From the NCBI GenBank assembly GCA_017549125.1, contig JAFYVL010000002.1, forward strand, positions 1 through 58,981: a stretch of 58,981 bases of DNA, read 5' to 3'. The first letter of the stretch is position 1, and each line of letters opens with the position of its first letter. Both the position numbers and the translations under genes were made by a program. This document shows, piece by piece, positions 18,129-25,625 of this stretch. A model generated the notes under the pieces. The model saw nothing but the letters and a program-made list of their open reading frames with translations. It was not told the DNA's origin and made no database searches. The DNA is from Oscillospiraceae bacterium (GTDB lineage Bacteria; Bacillota; Clostridia; Oscillospirales; Oscillospiraceae).

Positions 18129-18178
18129 GATCAATGATCGCCCGCGGGCGACATAATAGTCGCCCCTACGGATCATAA
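18129..18178. repeat. Palindromic intergenic repeat (TAGGGGCGAC type)
   Basis: The segment has GGGCGAC / GTCGCCC arms followed by CCTACGGATCAT, and a leading ATGATCGCCC. It resembles the short TAGGGG-bordered palindromes scattered between genes of gut Clostridia. With the nested repeat it fills the gap of about 200 bases before the convergent kinase gene. Confidence 0.5.
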
Positions 18179-18239
18179 CAAACATATTGCATATTTTGCA
18201 ACATGCCTATTTCCATCTTCCGTAAGCGCCAAAACAGCT

Positions 18240-18935
18240 CTATAACGACTGCATAAGTTCCGTGGCGGATGCATAGCGGCTATCGGGGTCGATGCTGGTG
18301 CATTTTTGCACGATCTTCCCTGCCCTGCCCTTTGCCAAAACCTTACTGGGGTGCTGACCGGTGAGCATCACATTGAGCAGTACCCCAATGGCATAGATAT
18401 CGCTTCGCTCATCACTTTCACAGACACCAAGCTGTTCCGGTGAGGCATAGCCTATGGTGCCAAGCATCACCGTGTCCTTACTCTTGCCAGTAGGGATCCG
18501 GGAAGCATTCAAGTCGATCAGCTTCACCGTTCCGTCGGGCGCAATCAAAATGTTTTCCGGTTTGATATCCCGGTGAATAATTTTGAGGTTATGCAGGCTT
18601 TGAACCGCCTTGCAAACACCCATCACCACTTTTTTGGCGCCCTCATAGGTGTACCGTCCCGCCACGTCCGCCACGGAGATGCCATCAATATATTCTTCCA
18701 GAACGATATGTCCATCCTGGCACAGGATGCTGTCCAGCACCTCAGGCAAATTCTCATGGGAGCAGGTCTTCAGCCATTCATAGGCCGGCACAGGCGTGTG
18801 GTACTGCTTGGCGATCAGATCTTTTTCCAGGGTCTTATGGCGCAGACGCATGACCCTGGCACCGTTTTTATTGGACAGGACACTGATCAGCCGATACTGC
18901 TCCCAAAGGCTTTGCAAATACGCTTCACATTTCAT
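18240..18935 (-). CDS. Small cytoplasmic Ser/Thr protein kinase
   Basis: 231 residues, only the kinase domain: no transmembrane helix and no PASTA repeats. The invariant Lys is Lys43 (IAKQY), the catalytic loop is HRDIKPENIL at 121-130, and the Mg-binding DFG motif reads DLN (141-143), keeping the Asp. GTIGYASPEQLG is the activation segment, with SPE in place of APE, and DERSDIYAIGVLL follows. Lys, HRD Asp and the Mg-binding Asp are all present, so it is probably active. It starts one base after the uvrB stop, so it is the last gene of the hydrogenase-trx-uvrB operon. It faces the XRE-lipoprotein operon tail to tail. Substrates are unknown. Confidence 0.9.
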   Translation of the reverse strand: MKCEAYLQSLWEQYRLISVLSNKNGARVMRLRHKTLEKDLIAKQYHTPVPAYEWLKTCSHENLPEVLDSILCQDGHIVLEEYIDGISVADVAGRYTYEGAKKVVMGVCKAVQSLHNLKIIHRDIKPENILIAPDGTVKLIDLNASRIPTGKSKDTVMLGTIGYASPEQLGVCESDERSDIYAIGVLLNVMLTGQHPSKVLAKGRAGKIVQKCTSIDPDSRYASATELMQSL

Positions 18936-18936
18936 A

Positions 18937-20898
18937 TCATTGTCCCCGCAGTTCGATAATTTGGTCGCGCAAGATGGCGGCGTATTCGTACTCCATCATT
19001 CTTGCGGCTTCCTTCATCTGCTTTTCCAAACGGGCAATTTCCTTCTCCTTCTCCGCCTTGGTCATCTTCACTCCAGTGCGACCCTTGCGTTCGGCAGTGG
19101 GCGAAGAAATTTCAATCAAATCACGAATGGATTTAATAACGGTTTTCGGTTCAATACCATGAAGCTGGTTATATTCGTCCTGGATCTTTCGACGTCGTTC
19201 CGTTTCGCTGATAGCCGCCTGCATAGACGGTGTGATGCGATCTGCATACATCACAACCAAACCATTGGCATTACGGGCGGCTCGGCCAATGGTCTGGATC
19301 AGGCTGGTCTCCGATCTGAGGAAACCTTCCTTATCTGCATCCAGGATAGCAACCAAACTGACCTCCGGTAGATCAAGGCCCTCACGGAGCAGGTTGATGC
19401 CGATTAGAACATCAAATTTCGCCATGCGCAGATCCCGGATGATCTCCATCCGTTCCATGGCACCGATATCGGAGTGCATATAGCGCACACGGATACCGGC
19501 CTTTTGCAGGTAGACCGTCAGATCCTCTGCCATCTTCTTGGTCAGCGTAGTGACCAAGACACGCTCTTCCTTGGCGGTGCGTTCATTGATCATACCGATC
19601 AAATCGTCGATCTGGCCGTCAATGGGGCGAACCTCCACAATGGGGTCCAGCAAACCTGTGGGACGTATCACCTGCTCCACCGTCTGGGCAGACCGGGTCT
19701 GTTCATACTCGGCCGGTGTGGCAGAAACATAGATAGCCTGGTTGATCTTGCTGTCAAATTCCTCAAAATTTAGTGGGCGATTATCGTATGCAGAAGGCAG
19801 ACGGAAACCATAGTTTACCAGGGCATCCTTACGGCTGCGGTCACCTGCGTACATGGCTCTGCATTGGGGCAAGGTCACATGGCTCTCGTCTACGATCAGC
19901 AGAAAATCCTCGGGGAAATAATCCAGAAGGGTTGTAGGCGGTGTTCCGGGTTCACGACCCTGGATCACTCGGGAATAATTCTCAATGCCTGTACAGAATC
20001 CAATTTCTGTGAGCATTTCCAGGTCATAGGCTGTACGCTGGGAAATGCGCTGTGCTTCCAGCAGTTTATCCTGACTGCGGAAGAATTCCACCTGCTGGTC
20101 GCATTCCTTACGGATCTCCGCCATGGCACGTTCCAGCTTTTCACGGGATGCCACATAGTGACTGGCCGGATAAATGGCAATGTGGTCGATATAGCGCTCC
20201 ACCATGCCGGTTACCGCATTGATCTCAGAAATTCGATCGATCTCATCCCCAAAAAACTCCACACGAATGGCACGTCCTGTCCAATAGGCAGGATAGACCT
20301 CCAGAGTATCACCACGGACACGGAATTTATTACGGGAGAAATCAATGTCATTACGCTCGTAACGAATCTCGGTCAGCTTCTTTAGGATGCCATCCATCGG
20401 CCGCTCTTGTCCCACACGAAGGGAGATCACCATGCTGCGATAGTCAATAGGGTCACCCAGACCATACAAGCAGCTTACAGAGGACACCACGATCACATCC
20501 CGCCGTTCAAACAGCGCCGCTGTGGCACTATGACGCAGACGGTCGATCTCCTCGTTGATGGCGGAATCCTTTTCGATATAGGTATCTGTGTGGGCAATAT
20601 ACGCTTCCGGCTGATAGTAATCGTAATAGGATATAAAATACTCTACCGCATTGTCCGGGAAGAATTCTCGAAACTCAGAACAAAGCTGAGCGGCCAGCGT
20701 TTTATTGTGCGCCAGCACCAGGGTGGGTCTATTGACCTTTTCGATCACCGATGCCATGGTAAAGGTCTTACCGGAGCCGGTAACACCCAACAGAACCTGC
20801 TCACGCAAGCCCATATCCACACCCTGGCTCAGTAGCTCAATGGCTTGAGGCTGGTCGCCGGTAGCCTGATAGGGTGATACAAGTTTAAATTGATCCAC
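18937..20898 (-). CDS. uvrB: UvrABC excision nuclease subunit B
   Basis: Damage-verification helicase of nucleotide excision repair. 653 residues from a GTG at 20898 ([20 protein letters not shown]), with GGAAGGGGG as ribosome site; an upstream in-frame TTG at 20916 would include that site in the coding sequence. Walker A GVTGSGKT, the [11 protein letters not shown] beta-hairpin, and a C-terminal UVR domain ([20 protein letters not shown]) are present. It is 26 bases downstream of thioredoxin and directly upstream of the kinase. uvrA and uvrC are not in the window. Confidence 0.97.
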   Translation of the reverse strand: MDQFKLVSPYQATGDQPQAIELLSQGVDMGLREQVLLGVTGSGKTFTMASVIEKVNRPTLVLAHNKTLAAQLCSEFREFFPDNAVEYFISYYDYYQPEAYIAHTDTYIEKDSAINEEIDRLRHSATAALFERRDVIVVSSVSCLYGLGDPIDYRSMVISLRVGQERPMDGILKKLTEIRYERNDIDFSRNKFRVRGDTLEVYPAYWTGRAIRVEFFGDEIDRISEINAVTGMVERYIDHIAIYPASHYVASREKLERAMAEIRKECDQQVEFFRSQDKLLEAQRISQRTAYDLEMLTEIGFCTGIENYSRVIQGREPGTPPTTLLDYFPEDFLLIVDESHVTLPQCRAMYAGDRSRKDALVNYGFRLPSAYDNRPLNFEEFDSKINQAIYVSATPAEYEQTRSAQTVEQVIRPTGLLDPIVEVRPIDGQIDDLIGMINERTAKEERVLVTTLTKKMAEDLTVYLQKAGIRVRYMHSDIGAMERMEIIRDLRMAKFDVLIGINLLREGLDLPEVSLVAILDADKEGFLRSETSLIQTIGRAARNANGLVVMYADRITPSMQAAISETERRRKIQDEYNQLHGIEPKTVIKSIRDLIEISSPTAERKGRTGVKMTKAEKEKEIARLEKQMKEAARMMEYEYAAILRDQIIELRGQ

Positions 20899-20924
20899 GA
20901 CGCAGCCCCCTTCCAAAGTAATGA

Positions 20925-21230
20925 TTAACCAATAAACTGGAGAATATCGTCCTTGGGTCTGAAGCCGATGATTCTCCCCTGTTCCTTACCATCTTTAAAC
21001 AGGATCATGGTGGGAATATTCACCACCTGGTATTTGGCCGCCAGGATGCCGCTCTCATCCACATTGATTTTGCCGATCAGAACATCTTCCCGTTCCTGTG
21101 CGATCTCTTCCAGAACAGGAGCTACCATCTTACAAGGGCCGCACCAATCTGCATAGAAATCGACCAACGCCAGGCCTTGTGCCTGCAGCACTTCTTTTTC
21201 AAAATTTTCCACATTTAATTTCATCAGCAT
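20925..21230 (-). CDS. trxA: Thioredoxin
   Basis: 101 residues with active site WCGPCKM (Cys30, Cys33), the cis-Pro segment [13 protein letters not shown], and normal thioredoxin length. GAGGAAT lies upstream of the ATG. It starts 12 bases after an FTR-like gene, which suggests that it may be reduced from ferredoxin; no NADPH thioredoxin reductase gene is in the window. Confidence 0.95.
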   Translation of the reverse strand: MLMKLNVENFEKEVLQAQGLALVDFYADWCGPCKMVAPVLEEIAQEREDVLIGKINVDESGILAAKYQVVNIPTMILFKDGKEQGRIIGFRPKDDILQFIG

Positions 21231-21242
21231 AACGGATTCCTC

Positions 21243-21443
21243 TCAATCCTTAGATTTGAAATAGAGCATACAGTGACAGTAGCCCTCAAATTCCGGATCG
21301 GCAATTTGATCCTTGAACTCCTGGCACATGCACTTAAATTCCGGCAATTTGGGAATTCTACAGGGACAATAACCATCCTTCGCCTTTAAGCCTTGGCGCA
21401 CATGCTCTACGATTTCTTTATCTTCGTTTAGTCTGACTGCCAT
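21243..21443 (-). CDS. Ferredoxin:thioredoxin reductase catalytic (beta) subunit-like protein
   Basis: 66 residues from the ATG at 21443, chosen because AAAGGAG lies 8 bases upstream; an ATG eight codons earlier would include that site. Six cysteines form three CxC pairs: CPC (26-28), CMC (38-40), CHC (56-58). The plant/cyanobacterial catalytic subunit has CPC-x16-CPC-x8-CHC, so the pairing is alike but the spacing differs. The family carries a [4Fe-4S] cluster next to a redox disulfide and passes ferredoxin electrons to thioredoxin. It is directly upstream of thioredoxin and downstream of a hydrogenase with ferredoxin-like domains. No separate FTR alpha subunit gene is nearby. It could be a non-FTR Fe-S protein, but the context favours FTR. 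Confidence 0.8.
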   Translation of the reverse strand: MAVRLNEDKEIVEHVRQGLKAKDGYCPCRIPKLPEFKCMCQEFKDQIADPEFEGYCHCMLYFKSKD

Positions 21444-21483
21444 GTATTCCACTCCTTTATATTGCATTTATATGGGGTTTTTA

Positions 21484-22992
21484 TTACTCTTCCAGCATTT
21501 TAGCAAGATCTTTATATTCGCTATCCAGAGGACTTTCCTTTTGGGCTTCATTTTGATAACGACCCACAACGGCAGATGCCAACTCTACAGGCAACAATGT
21601 ACCTGCGCCAGCCACACAGCCACCGGGACAGGCCATGCCTTCCAGCAGATGACCCTTATACTTTCCGGCCTTAGCCAGGGTCATCAATTTACGGCACTCT
21701 CGCAGGCCTTCTGCGCGGGCGGTTTTTACCTCCATATCCGGGTTGGTCTCGTGGATCATATTTTCCACAGCCTTGGCTACACCGCCGGATACCGCAAAAC
21801 CACGCCCCTTTGCAGAAGCTTCATTCAGATCGTACATGGGCTCAATGGTCTCAAAGTCAATTTCCTTGGCTTCAAACATGCCTTGCAGTTCTTCAAAGGT
21901 CAACACAAAGTCCACATCAGAGCGAATATCCTCACGGATGGCTTCCAGCTTCTTCGCAGCACAAGGGCCAACGAATACCACCTTGCAATCCGGGTATTTC
22001 TGCTTCATAAGGCGAGCGGTAAAGACCATGGGTGTCAAGGTCATGGAGATCTTGTCGGACTCTCCCGGGAACAGTTTATGCACCATGGAATGCCATGCCG
22101 GACAACAGGATGTGAGCATATAATCCTGCTGGGAAGGCACTTTCTCCACAAAGTCCTTGGCTTCCTCCATGGTACACAGATCTGCACCCACCGCGACCTC
22201 GACAATACGGGCAAAGCCCAGCTGCTTCATGGCCGCAATGAACTTACCGGGGGTGGAATGCTTACCGAACTGACCGATAAAAGCAGGCGCAACAATAGCA
22301 ATCACCTTATGTCCCTGCAAAATAGACTGAATGACCTGGAAGATCTGTCCCTTATCCACAATGGCACCAAAGGGGCAGCTGACCAGGCACTGGCCACAGG
22401 CGACGCACTTATCCTGGTTAATGGTGGCTCTGCCATTGGCATCGGACTCGATGGCATCCATACCACAGGCCGCCGCACAGGGTCGCTCCAAATGAACAAT
22501 GGCATTATAGGGGCAAGCCTTTGCGCACTTGCCGCAACGAATACACTTATCCAGGTCAATATAGGAGCGGTTATTCTTAAAGGTGATAGCATCCTTGGGA
22601 CATACCTTTTGGCAGGAAGCTGCCAGGCAGTTTTGGCAATAATTACTGACCTTATATTGGTTAGTGGGACAGCCGTGGCATGCATAGGGAATGATATTGA
22701 TCAGCGGAGGGGTATAATACTGCTCCGCAATGGCCGCCTCGTCCATACCCTCGGTCATCATATGCCGGGTCTGGATGGGGTTAATATTCAAACCCATGGC
22801 CAGACGAACACGTTCGCTGGCAATGGCTCTTTCCAAAAACACAGATTCACGGTGCAAAGGCTGGTCTCCGGGGACGATAATATAGGGTAGGTCATCCACA
22901 CCCTCATAACCCTTGCCGGAATAGGCCATTCGTGCAACCTCTGTAAATACTTTTTTTCTGATATCCGTAATCAGAGACGGAATTCCTCTCAT
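21484..22992 (-). CDS. Monomeric [FeFe] hydrogenase, group B-like
   Basis: 502 residues. The N-terminal half has Cys-rich Fe-S regions: CHGCP (105-109) with YCQNCLAASCQKVCP, then two ferredoxin clusters, C150-C153-C156-C160 and C196-C199-C202-C206. The H-cluster domain has L1 TSCCPAW (294-300), L2 GPCAAKK (342-348) and L3 EGMACPGGC (451-459). The GPC form of L2, instead of MPC, is what I associate with group B enzymes. Likely reaction: reversible H2 formation with reduced ferredoxin, in the cytoplasm; the physiological direction of group B is uncertain. Maturation genes hydEFG are not in the window. First gene of the operon; strong AGGAGG. Confidence 0.9.
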   Translation of the reverse strand: MRGIPSLITDIRKKVFTEVARMAYSGKGYEGVDDLPYIIVPGDQPLHRESVFLERAIASERVRLAMGLNINPIQTRHMMTEGMDEAAIAEQYYTPPLINIIPYACHGCPTNQYKVSNYCQNCLAASCQKVCPKDAITFKNNRSYIDLDKCIRCGKCAKACPYNAIVHLERPCAAACGMDAIESDANGRATINQDKCVACGQCLVSCPFGAIVDKGQIFQVIQSILQGHKVIAIVAPAFIGQFGKHSTPGKFIAAMKQLGFARIVEVAVGADLCTMEEAKDFVEKVPSQQDYMLTSCCPAWHSMVHKLFPGESDKISMTLTPMVFTARLMKQKYPDCKVVFVGPCAAKKLEAIREDIRSDVDFVLTFEELQGMFEAKEIDFETIEPMYDLNEASAKGRGFAVSGGVAKAVENMIHETNPDMEVKTARAEGLRECRKLMTLAKAGKYKGHLLEGMACPGGCVAGAGTLLPVELASAVVGRYQNEAQKESPLDSEYKDLAKMLEE

Positions 22993-23005
22993 ACCGAAAT
23001 CCTCC

Positions 23006-23017
23006 TGAGGTACCTCA
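23006..23017. promoter_or_regulatory. Palindrome in the 5' leader of the hydrogenase operon
   Basis: TGAGGTACCTCA, a perfect 12-bp palindrome lying between the predicted transcript start and the Shine-Dalgarno sequence and touching the latter. It could be an operator or a small RNA fold that masks the ribosome site; chance is possible for 12 bp. Confidence 0.4.
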
Positions 23018-23030
23018 AATATTTCTTTTT

Positions 23031-23059
23031 ATTATACCGAAAAAGCCACTATCCGTCAA
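23031..23059 (-). promoter_or_regulatory. Promoter of the hydrogenase-FTR-trx-uvrB-kinase operon
   Basis: Minus strand: TTGACG (23054-23059), 17-nt spacer, consensus TATAAT (23031-23036). It lies 38 bases before the start codon. Confidence 0.8.
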
Positions 23060-23126
23060 CCAAATCCACAAATTCCCTGGGAAGAATATTTTGTAGATTC
23101 CGTTTTCAATTTTCTTTATTTTTTGA

Positions 23127-23154
23127 TTGCATTTTTTTAAAAATGGTGTATAAT
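23127..23154 (+). promoter_or_regulatory. Promoter of tRNA-Pro
   Basis: TTGCAT (23127-23132), 16-nt spacer, TATAAT (23149-23154), placing transcription start about 8 bases before the tRNA. Confidence 0.65.
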
Positions 23155-23169
23155 CTTTTCTATATGTTT

Positions 23170-23246
23170 CCGGACTTAGCGAAGTTTGGTATCGCGCTTG
23201 ATTTGGGTTCAAGAGACCGTGGGTTCGAATCCCGCAGTCCGGACCA
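23170..23246 (+). tRNA. tRNA-Pro (anticodon TGG)
   Basis: 77 nt with encoded CCA. Acceptor arms CCGGACT / AGTCCGG with discriminator A; anticodon stem CTTGA / TCAAG around loop TTTGGGT, giving anticodon TGG; T-arm GTGGG-TTCGAAT-CCCGC. All stems pair. It is a single tRNA gene with its own promoter and terminator. Confidence 0.95.
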
Positions 23247-23292
23247 TTTATCCACACACCGCCATAACAGGCGGGGTGTGGATAAATTTTTT
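23246..23292 (+). terminator. Terminator of tRNA-Pro
   Basis: An 18-bp stem with one G-T pair (ATTTATCCACACACCGCC / GGCGGGGTGTGGATAAAT), 6-nt loop and T-run. Its left arm begins on the final A of the tRNA. Confidence 0.88.
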
Positions 23293-23383
23293 AGATCGCG
23301 GGATTTGGTATCTTACTGCACAACAACATAAAATACCGCATGCGTACATAAAATTGTTATATCAAAAAACGGGCGGTATGGTT

Positions 23384-23914
23384 ATGCAAAAAAGGCTATT
23401 GGGTTGGCTGGTGAAAAGTTTTGGGCTCAGTACCCTGGGCGGTACGCTGTTACACTTTCTTTATGATTGGAGCGGCGGAAGTATGCTGGTTGCTCCTTTT
23501 TCCGGAGTGAATGAATCTACCTGGGAGCATATGAAGCTATTATTCTGGCCCTTATTGATTTTGGCATGGGTACAGCAAAAGGATTTTAAAGAATTTCAGA
23601 ATTATTGGTGCATCAAGTTTTTGGGCATTCTCGTTGGTTTATTTGCAATCCCTGTTTTATTCTACACCTACAATGGAATGTTCGGGAAATCTCCCGATTG
23701 GGTTAATATTGCCATATTCTATGTGGCCGTCGGGTTGGCATTTCTCCTTGAAGGGTATTTGTTTCAAAAGAATGCCGTTGTTTGCAAGCGCTCCACCGTA
23801 CCGATAGGAAGCCTGCTATTTCTGGGGCTTCTTTTTATCCTGTTCACCTTCTTCCCTCCCCTGCTTCCTCTGTTTCAAGATCCAGTTGCCGGCACTTATG
23901 GAATCCATAACTAA
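23384..23914 (+). CDS. DUF6512-type integral membrane protein
   Basis: 176 residues from the ATG at 23384; GGGCGG is better spaced for it than for the ATG two codons upstream. Four to five hydrophobic helices. The segment LLHFLYDWSGG...APFSGVNESTWEHMKLLFWP matches the conserved core I recall for the DUF6512 family of anaerobic Firmicutes. Function unknown. The ribosome site is weak and no promoter was clear. Confidence 0.72.
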   Translation: MQKRLLGWLVKSFGLSTLGGTLLHFLYDWSGGSMLVAPFSGVNESTWEHMKLLFWPLLILAWVQQKDFKEFQNYWCIKFLGILVGLFAIPVLFYTYNGMFGKSPDWVNIAIFYVAVGLAFLLEGYLFQKNAVVCKRSTVPIGSLLFLGLLFILFTFFPPLLPLFQDPVAGTYGIHN

Positions 23915-23963
23915 GTATCGATCCCCACGGTGTGGTTAATACTAGACCAAAGGAGTGATACAG

Positions 23964-24248
23964 ATGGACGGACAAGAACTGGCAAAACAAACCCTGGATC
24001 AAATTCCCACCCCAAATCCCAATGCCTGTCACATCATCGGTTTGGTAAAACAAGGTGGCAGGGTCACAGGCTACCAATTATCCAACGACTGCAAAGTCGA
24101 TAAACAACAGGCCGTTGCAATGGCGAAGCAAGGCTTGATCGCCGGAGTGGGTATTGCACACCGAAAGGGTACGGAATATCTGAAATCGATCCCCAACGAT
24201 TCAGAAGGCGACAACCTCAGCAATCTGCCTTCGGTCTCACCACGTTGA
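23964..24248 (+). CDS. DUF3892 domain protein
   Basis: 94 residues from the ATG at 23964, preceded by AAAGGAG; an in-frame GTG at 23955 overlaps that site. The sequence IIGLVKQGGRVTGYQLSND...VDKQQAVAMAKQGLIAGVGIA...KGTEYLKSIP is the DUF3892 pattern, ending in NLSNLP. A small soluble protein of unknown role, 49 bases after the DUF6512 gene. Confidence 0.85.
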   Translation: MDGQELAKQTLDQIPTPNPNACHIIGLVKQGGRVTGYQLSNDCKVDKQQAVAMAKQGLIAGVGIAHRKGTEYLKSIPNDSEGDNLSNLPSVSPR

Positions 24249-24256
24249 CAACCAGA

Positions 24257-24278
24257 TATGCCCCCTAGAGGGGGCATA
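24257..24278. terminator. Short hairpin after the DUF3892 gene
   Basis: TATGCCCCCT / AGGGGGCATA separated by two bases. No direct T-run follows, so as a terminator it is weak. Confidence 0.4.
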
Positions 24279-24292
24279 CGTAAAGATTCTTG

Positions 24293-24320
24293 TTGTTTTT
24301 TCCGGGATTTTCGCTATAAT
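24293..24320 (+). promoter_or_regulatory. Promoter of the exonuclease gene
   Basis: TTGTTT (24293-24298), 16-nt spacer, TATAAT (24315-24320), 29 bases before the ATG, which has AAGGAG. Confidence 0.6.
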
Positions 24321-24348
24321 TAAGGCAAGCAAACATAAGGAGTTCTCT

Positions 24349-24900
24349 ATGAAAACCATTGCCGTTATAGATACAGAAACCAACTGGGCTGACCAGGTCA
24401 TGTCCATCGGCACGGTCATTGCCGACGGCTGCACCTATCGCCCCATTGAAGCCAAATATCATATACTGCCTATTGAATGTGCCGTGGGCGGTATGTACGA
24501 ACACACGCTGTTTATAGACACGCCTGTTCAGCCCACCCTGTGTACCAGAGCAGAAGCCATGCACGATCTGAAAACTTGGTTTTCCAGCCATAGTGTGGAT
24601 TCTATTTTTGCGTACAATGCGGCTTTTGACCGGAATCATTTGCCGGAGCTGCGGCATATGCAATGGTATGACATTATGCGGCTGGCCGCCTACCGTCAGT
24701 ATAATCCCAGAATCCCCACTTGTGCAGACTGCTGCTCCACAGGGCGGCTTAAGCGAGGCTACGGTGTGGAGCCTATGCTCCAATTGCTTTCGGGCAGGTT
24801 TACATACCGGGAATCTCACAACGCCTTCCACGACGCTATGGACGAACTGGAGATTATGCAGCTGCTGGGCTATCCCCCGGAAAAATATATACCGCTATAA
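24349..24900 (+). CDS. DEDDh-family 3'-5' exonuclease (DnaQ-like)
   Basis: 183 residues. Exo I is VIDTETN, Exo II is AYNAAFDRNHL, and Exo III is HNAFHDAMDE, giving the D-E-D-H-D set of catalytic residues. Several cysteines in the middle (CADCCSTGRLKRGYG) are an unusual insertion. It could be a proofreading-type exonuclease, an RNase T-like or an oligoribonuclease-like enzyme; the substrate cannot be told from sequence. Single gene with its own promoter and terminator. Confidence 0.85.
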   Translation: MKTIAVIDTETNWADQVMSIGTVIADGCTYRPIEAKYHILPIECAVGGMYEHTLFIDTPVQPTLCTRAEAMHDLKTWFSSHSVDSIFAYNAAFDRNHLPELRHMQWYDIMRLAAYRQYNPRIPTCADCCSTGRLKRGYGVEPMLQLLSGRFTYRESHNAFHDAMDELEIMQLLGYPPEKYIPL

Positions 24901-24904
24901 GAAT

Positions 24905-24950
24905 ATGCCGATCCAGGCTCCGGAAACGGAAGCTGGATCGGCATTTTTTA
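24905..24950 (+). terminator. Terminator of the exonuclease gene
   Basis: Stem ATGCCGATCCAG / CTGGATCGGCAT with a partly paired interior, followed by TTTTTT. Confidence 0.9.
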
Positions 24951-25139
24951 GCAAAAAACCATGATCACACATATCATTGCTACTATTACGGACACCAAAA
25001 CAAACATCCAATCCCGAAGGGACTCAATGGGTTCTTTGGCGCCGTGATTTTGTGTTTGTTTCTTTTGCTGACTTCCATTGCGACTATTTCGCACTTCCTG
25101 ATAGATCAATATCGCTATGGCAAGTACAAATATCAGCAT
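24948..25139 (-). CDS. Possible small two-helix membrane protein
   Basis: 63 residues from an ATG at 25139 (a GTG eight codons upstream is also possible). Two hydrophobic helices (MLIFVLAIAILIY and WMFVLVSVIVAMICVIMVFC) flank a polar, Gln/Lys-rich middle. The 3' end meets the exonuclease terminator tail to tail. No recognised family and no clear ribosome site, so this may be a chance frame; it otherwise fills the gap of about 350 bases before the PadR promoter. Confidence 0.4.
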   Translation of the reverse strand: MLIFVLAIAILIYQEVRNSRNGSQQKKQTQNHGAKEPIESLRDWMFVLVSVIVAMICVIMVFC

Positions 25140-25248
25140 CAATTTCCACACCTGCCAACACACCTTTCTGTATTGAGATTTCTTACGTTGATTATAGAAT
25201 AAACAACTATTTGTGTCAATGAATTTTACCCCGGAAACGATTTTACAC

Positions 25249-25284
25249 TTGACATTCGTGATACTTCGTGTTACGATGTATTAC
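25249..25284 (+). promoter_or_regulatory. Promoter with 27-bp dyad operator for the PadR operon
   Basis: TTGACA (25249-25254), 17-nt spacer, TACGAT (25272-25277). A dyad spans 25258-25284: outer arms GTGATAC / GTATTAC, inner arms TCGT / ACGA, with 20 of 27 positions symmetric. It covers the spacer and the -10 box, as expected for a PadR repressor site. Confidence 0.8.
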
Positions 25285-25301
25285 ACATAAGGAGGTATGG
25301 T

Positions 25302-25625
25302 ATGGATATACAGTTAAAACGAGGTCTGTTAGATATTTGTGTACTGGCTGCCATTCGAGATCAGGATTCTTATGGATATCAAATCATTAAAGATATGAAA
25401 CCCTATATTGAATTATCTGAATCTACCCTGTACACCATTCTAAAACGACTGGAAATCGCCCAAATGCTCACTGTACACACCGTTGAGCATAATGGAAGAC
25501 TCCGTAAATATTATCATATTACGGCTCTAGGCCGGGATCGCATACGAGAATTTAAGGAAGAATGGAATGAGATCCTGTCCATCTATCAATTCGTGACAAA
25601 GGAGGATACCCATGAAAAAACATGA
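25302..25625 (+). CDS. PadR-family transcriptional regulator
   Basis: 107 residues. The winged-helix PadR domain is clear: LKRGLLDICVLAAIRDQDSYGYQIIKDM, then SESTLYTILKRLE and a wing with HNGRLRKYYHITALGRDRI. It is the short PadR form without a long C-terminal helical domain. GGAGG precedes the ATG. It overlaps the DUF1700 gene by 14 bases. PadR-DUF1700-DUF4097 is a recurrent Firmicutes arrangement and is thought to respond to envelope stress or ligands, by analogy only. Confidence 0.93.
   Translation: MDIQLKRGLLDICVLAAIRDQDSYGYQIIKDMKPYIELSESTLYTILKRLEIAQMLTVHTVEHNGRLRKYYHITALGRDRIREFKEEWNEILSIYQFVTKEDTHEKT

Noticed and set aside
21442-22890. 482-codon plus-strand frame opposite the hydrogenase
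   Set aside because: Antisense to a gene with intact H-cluster and ferredoxin motifs; no promoter, no family.
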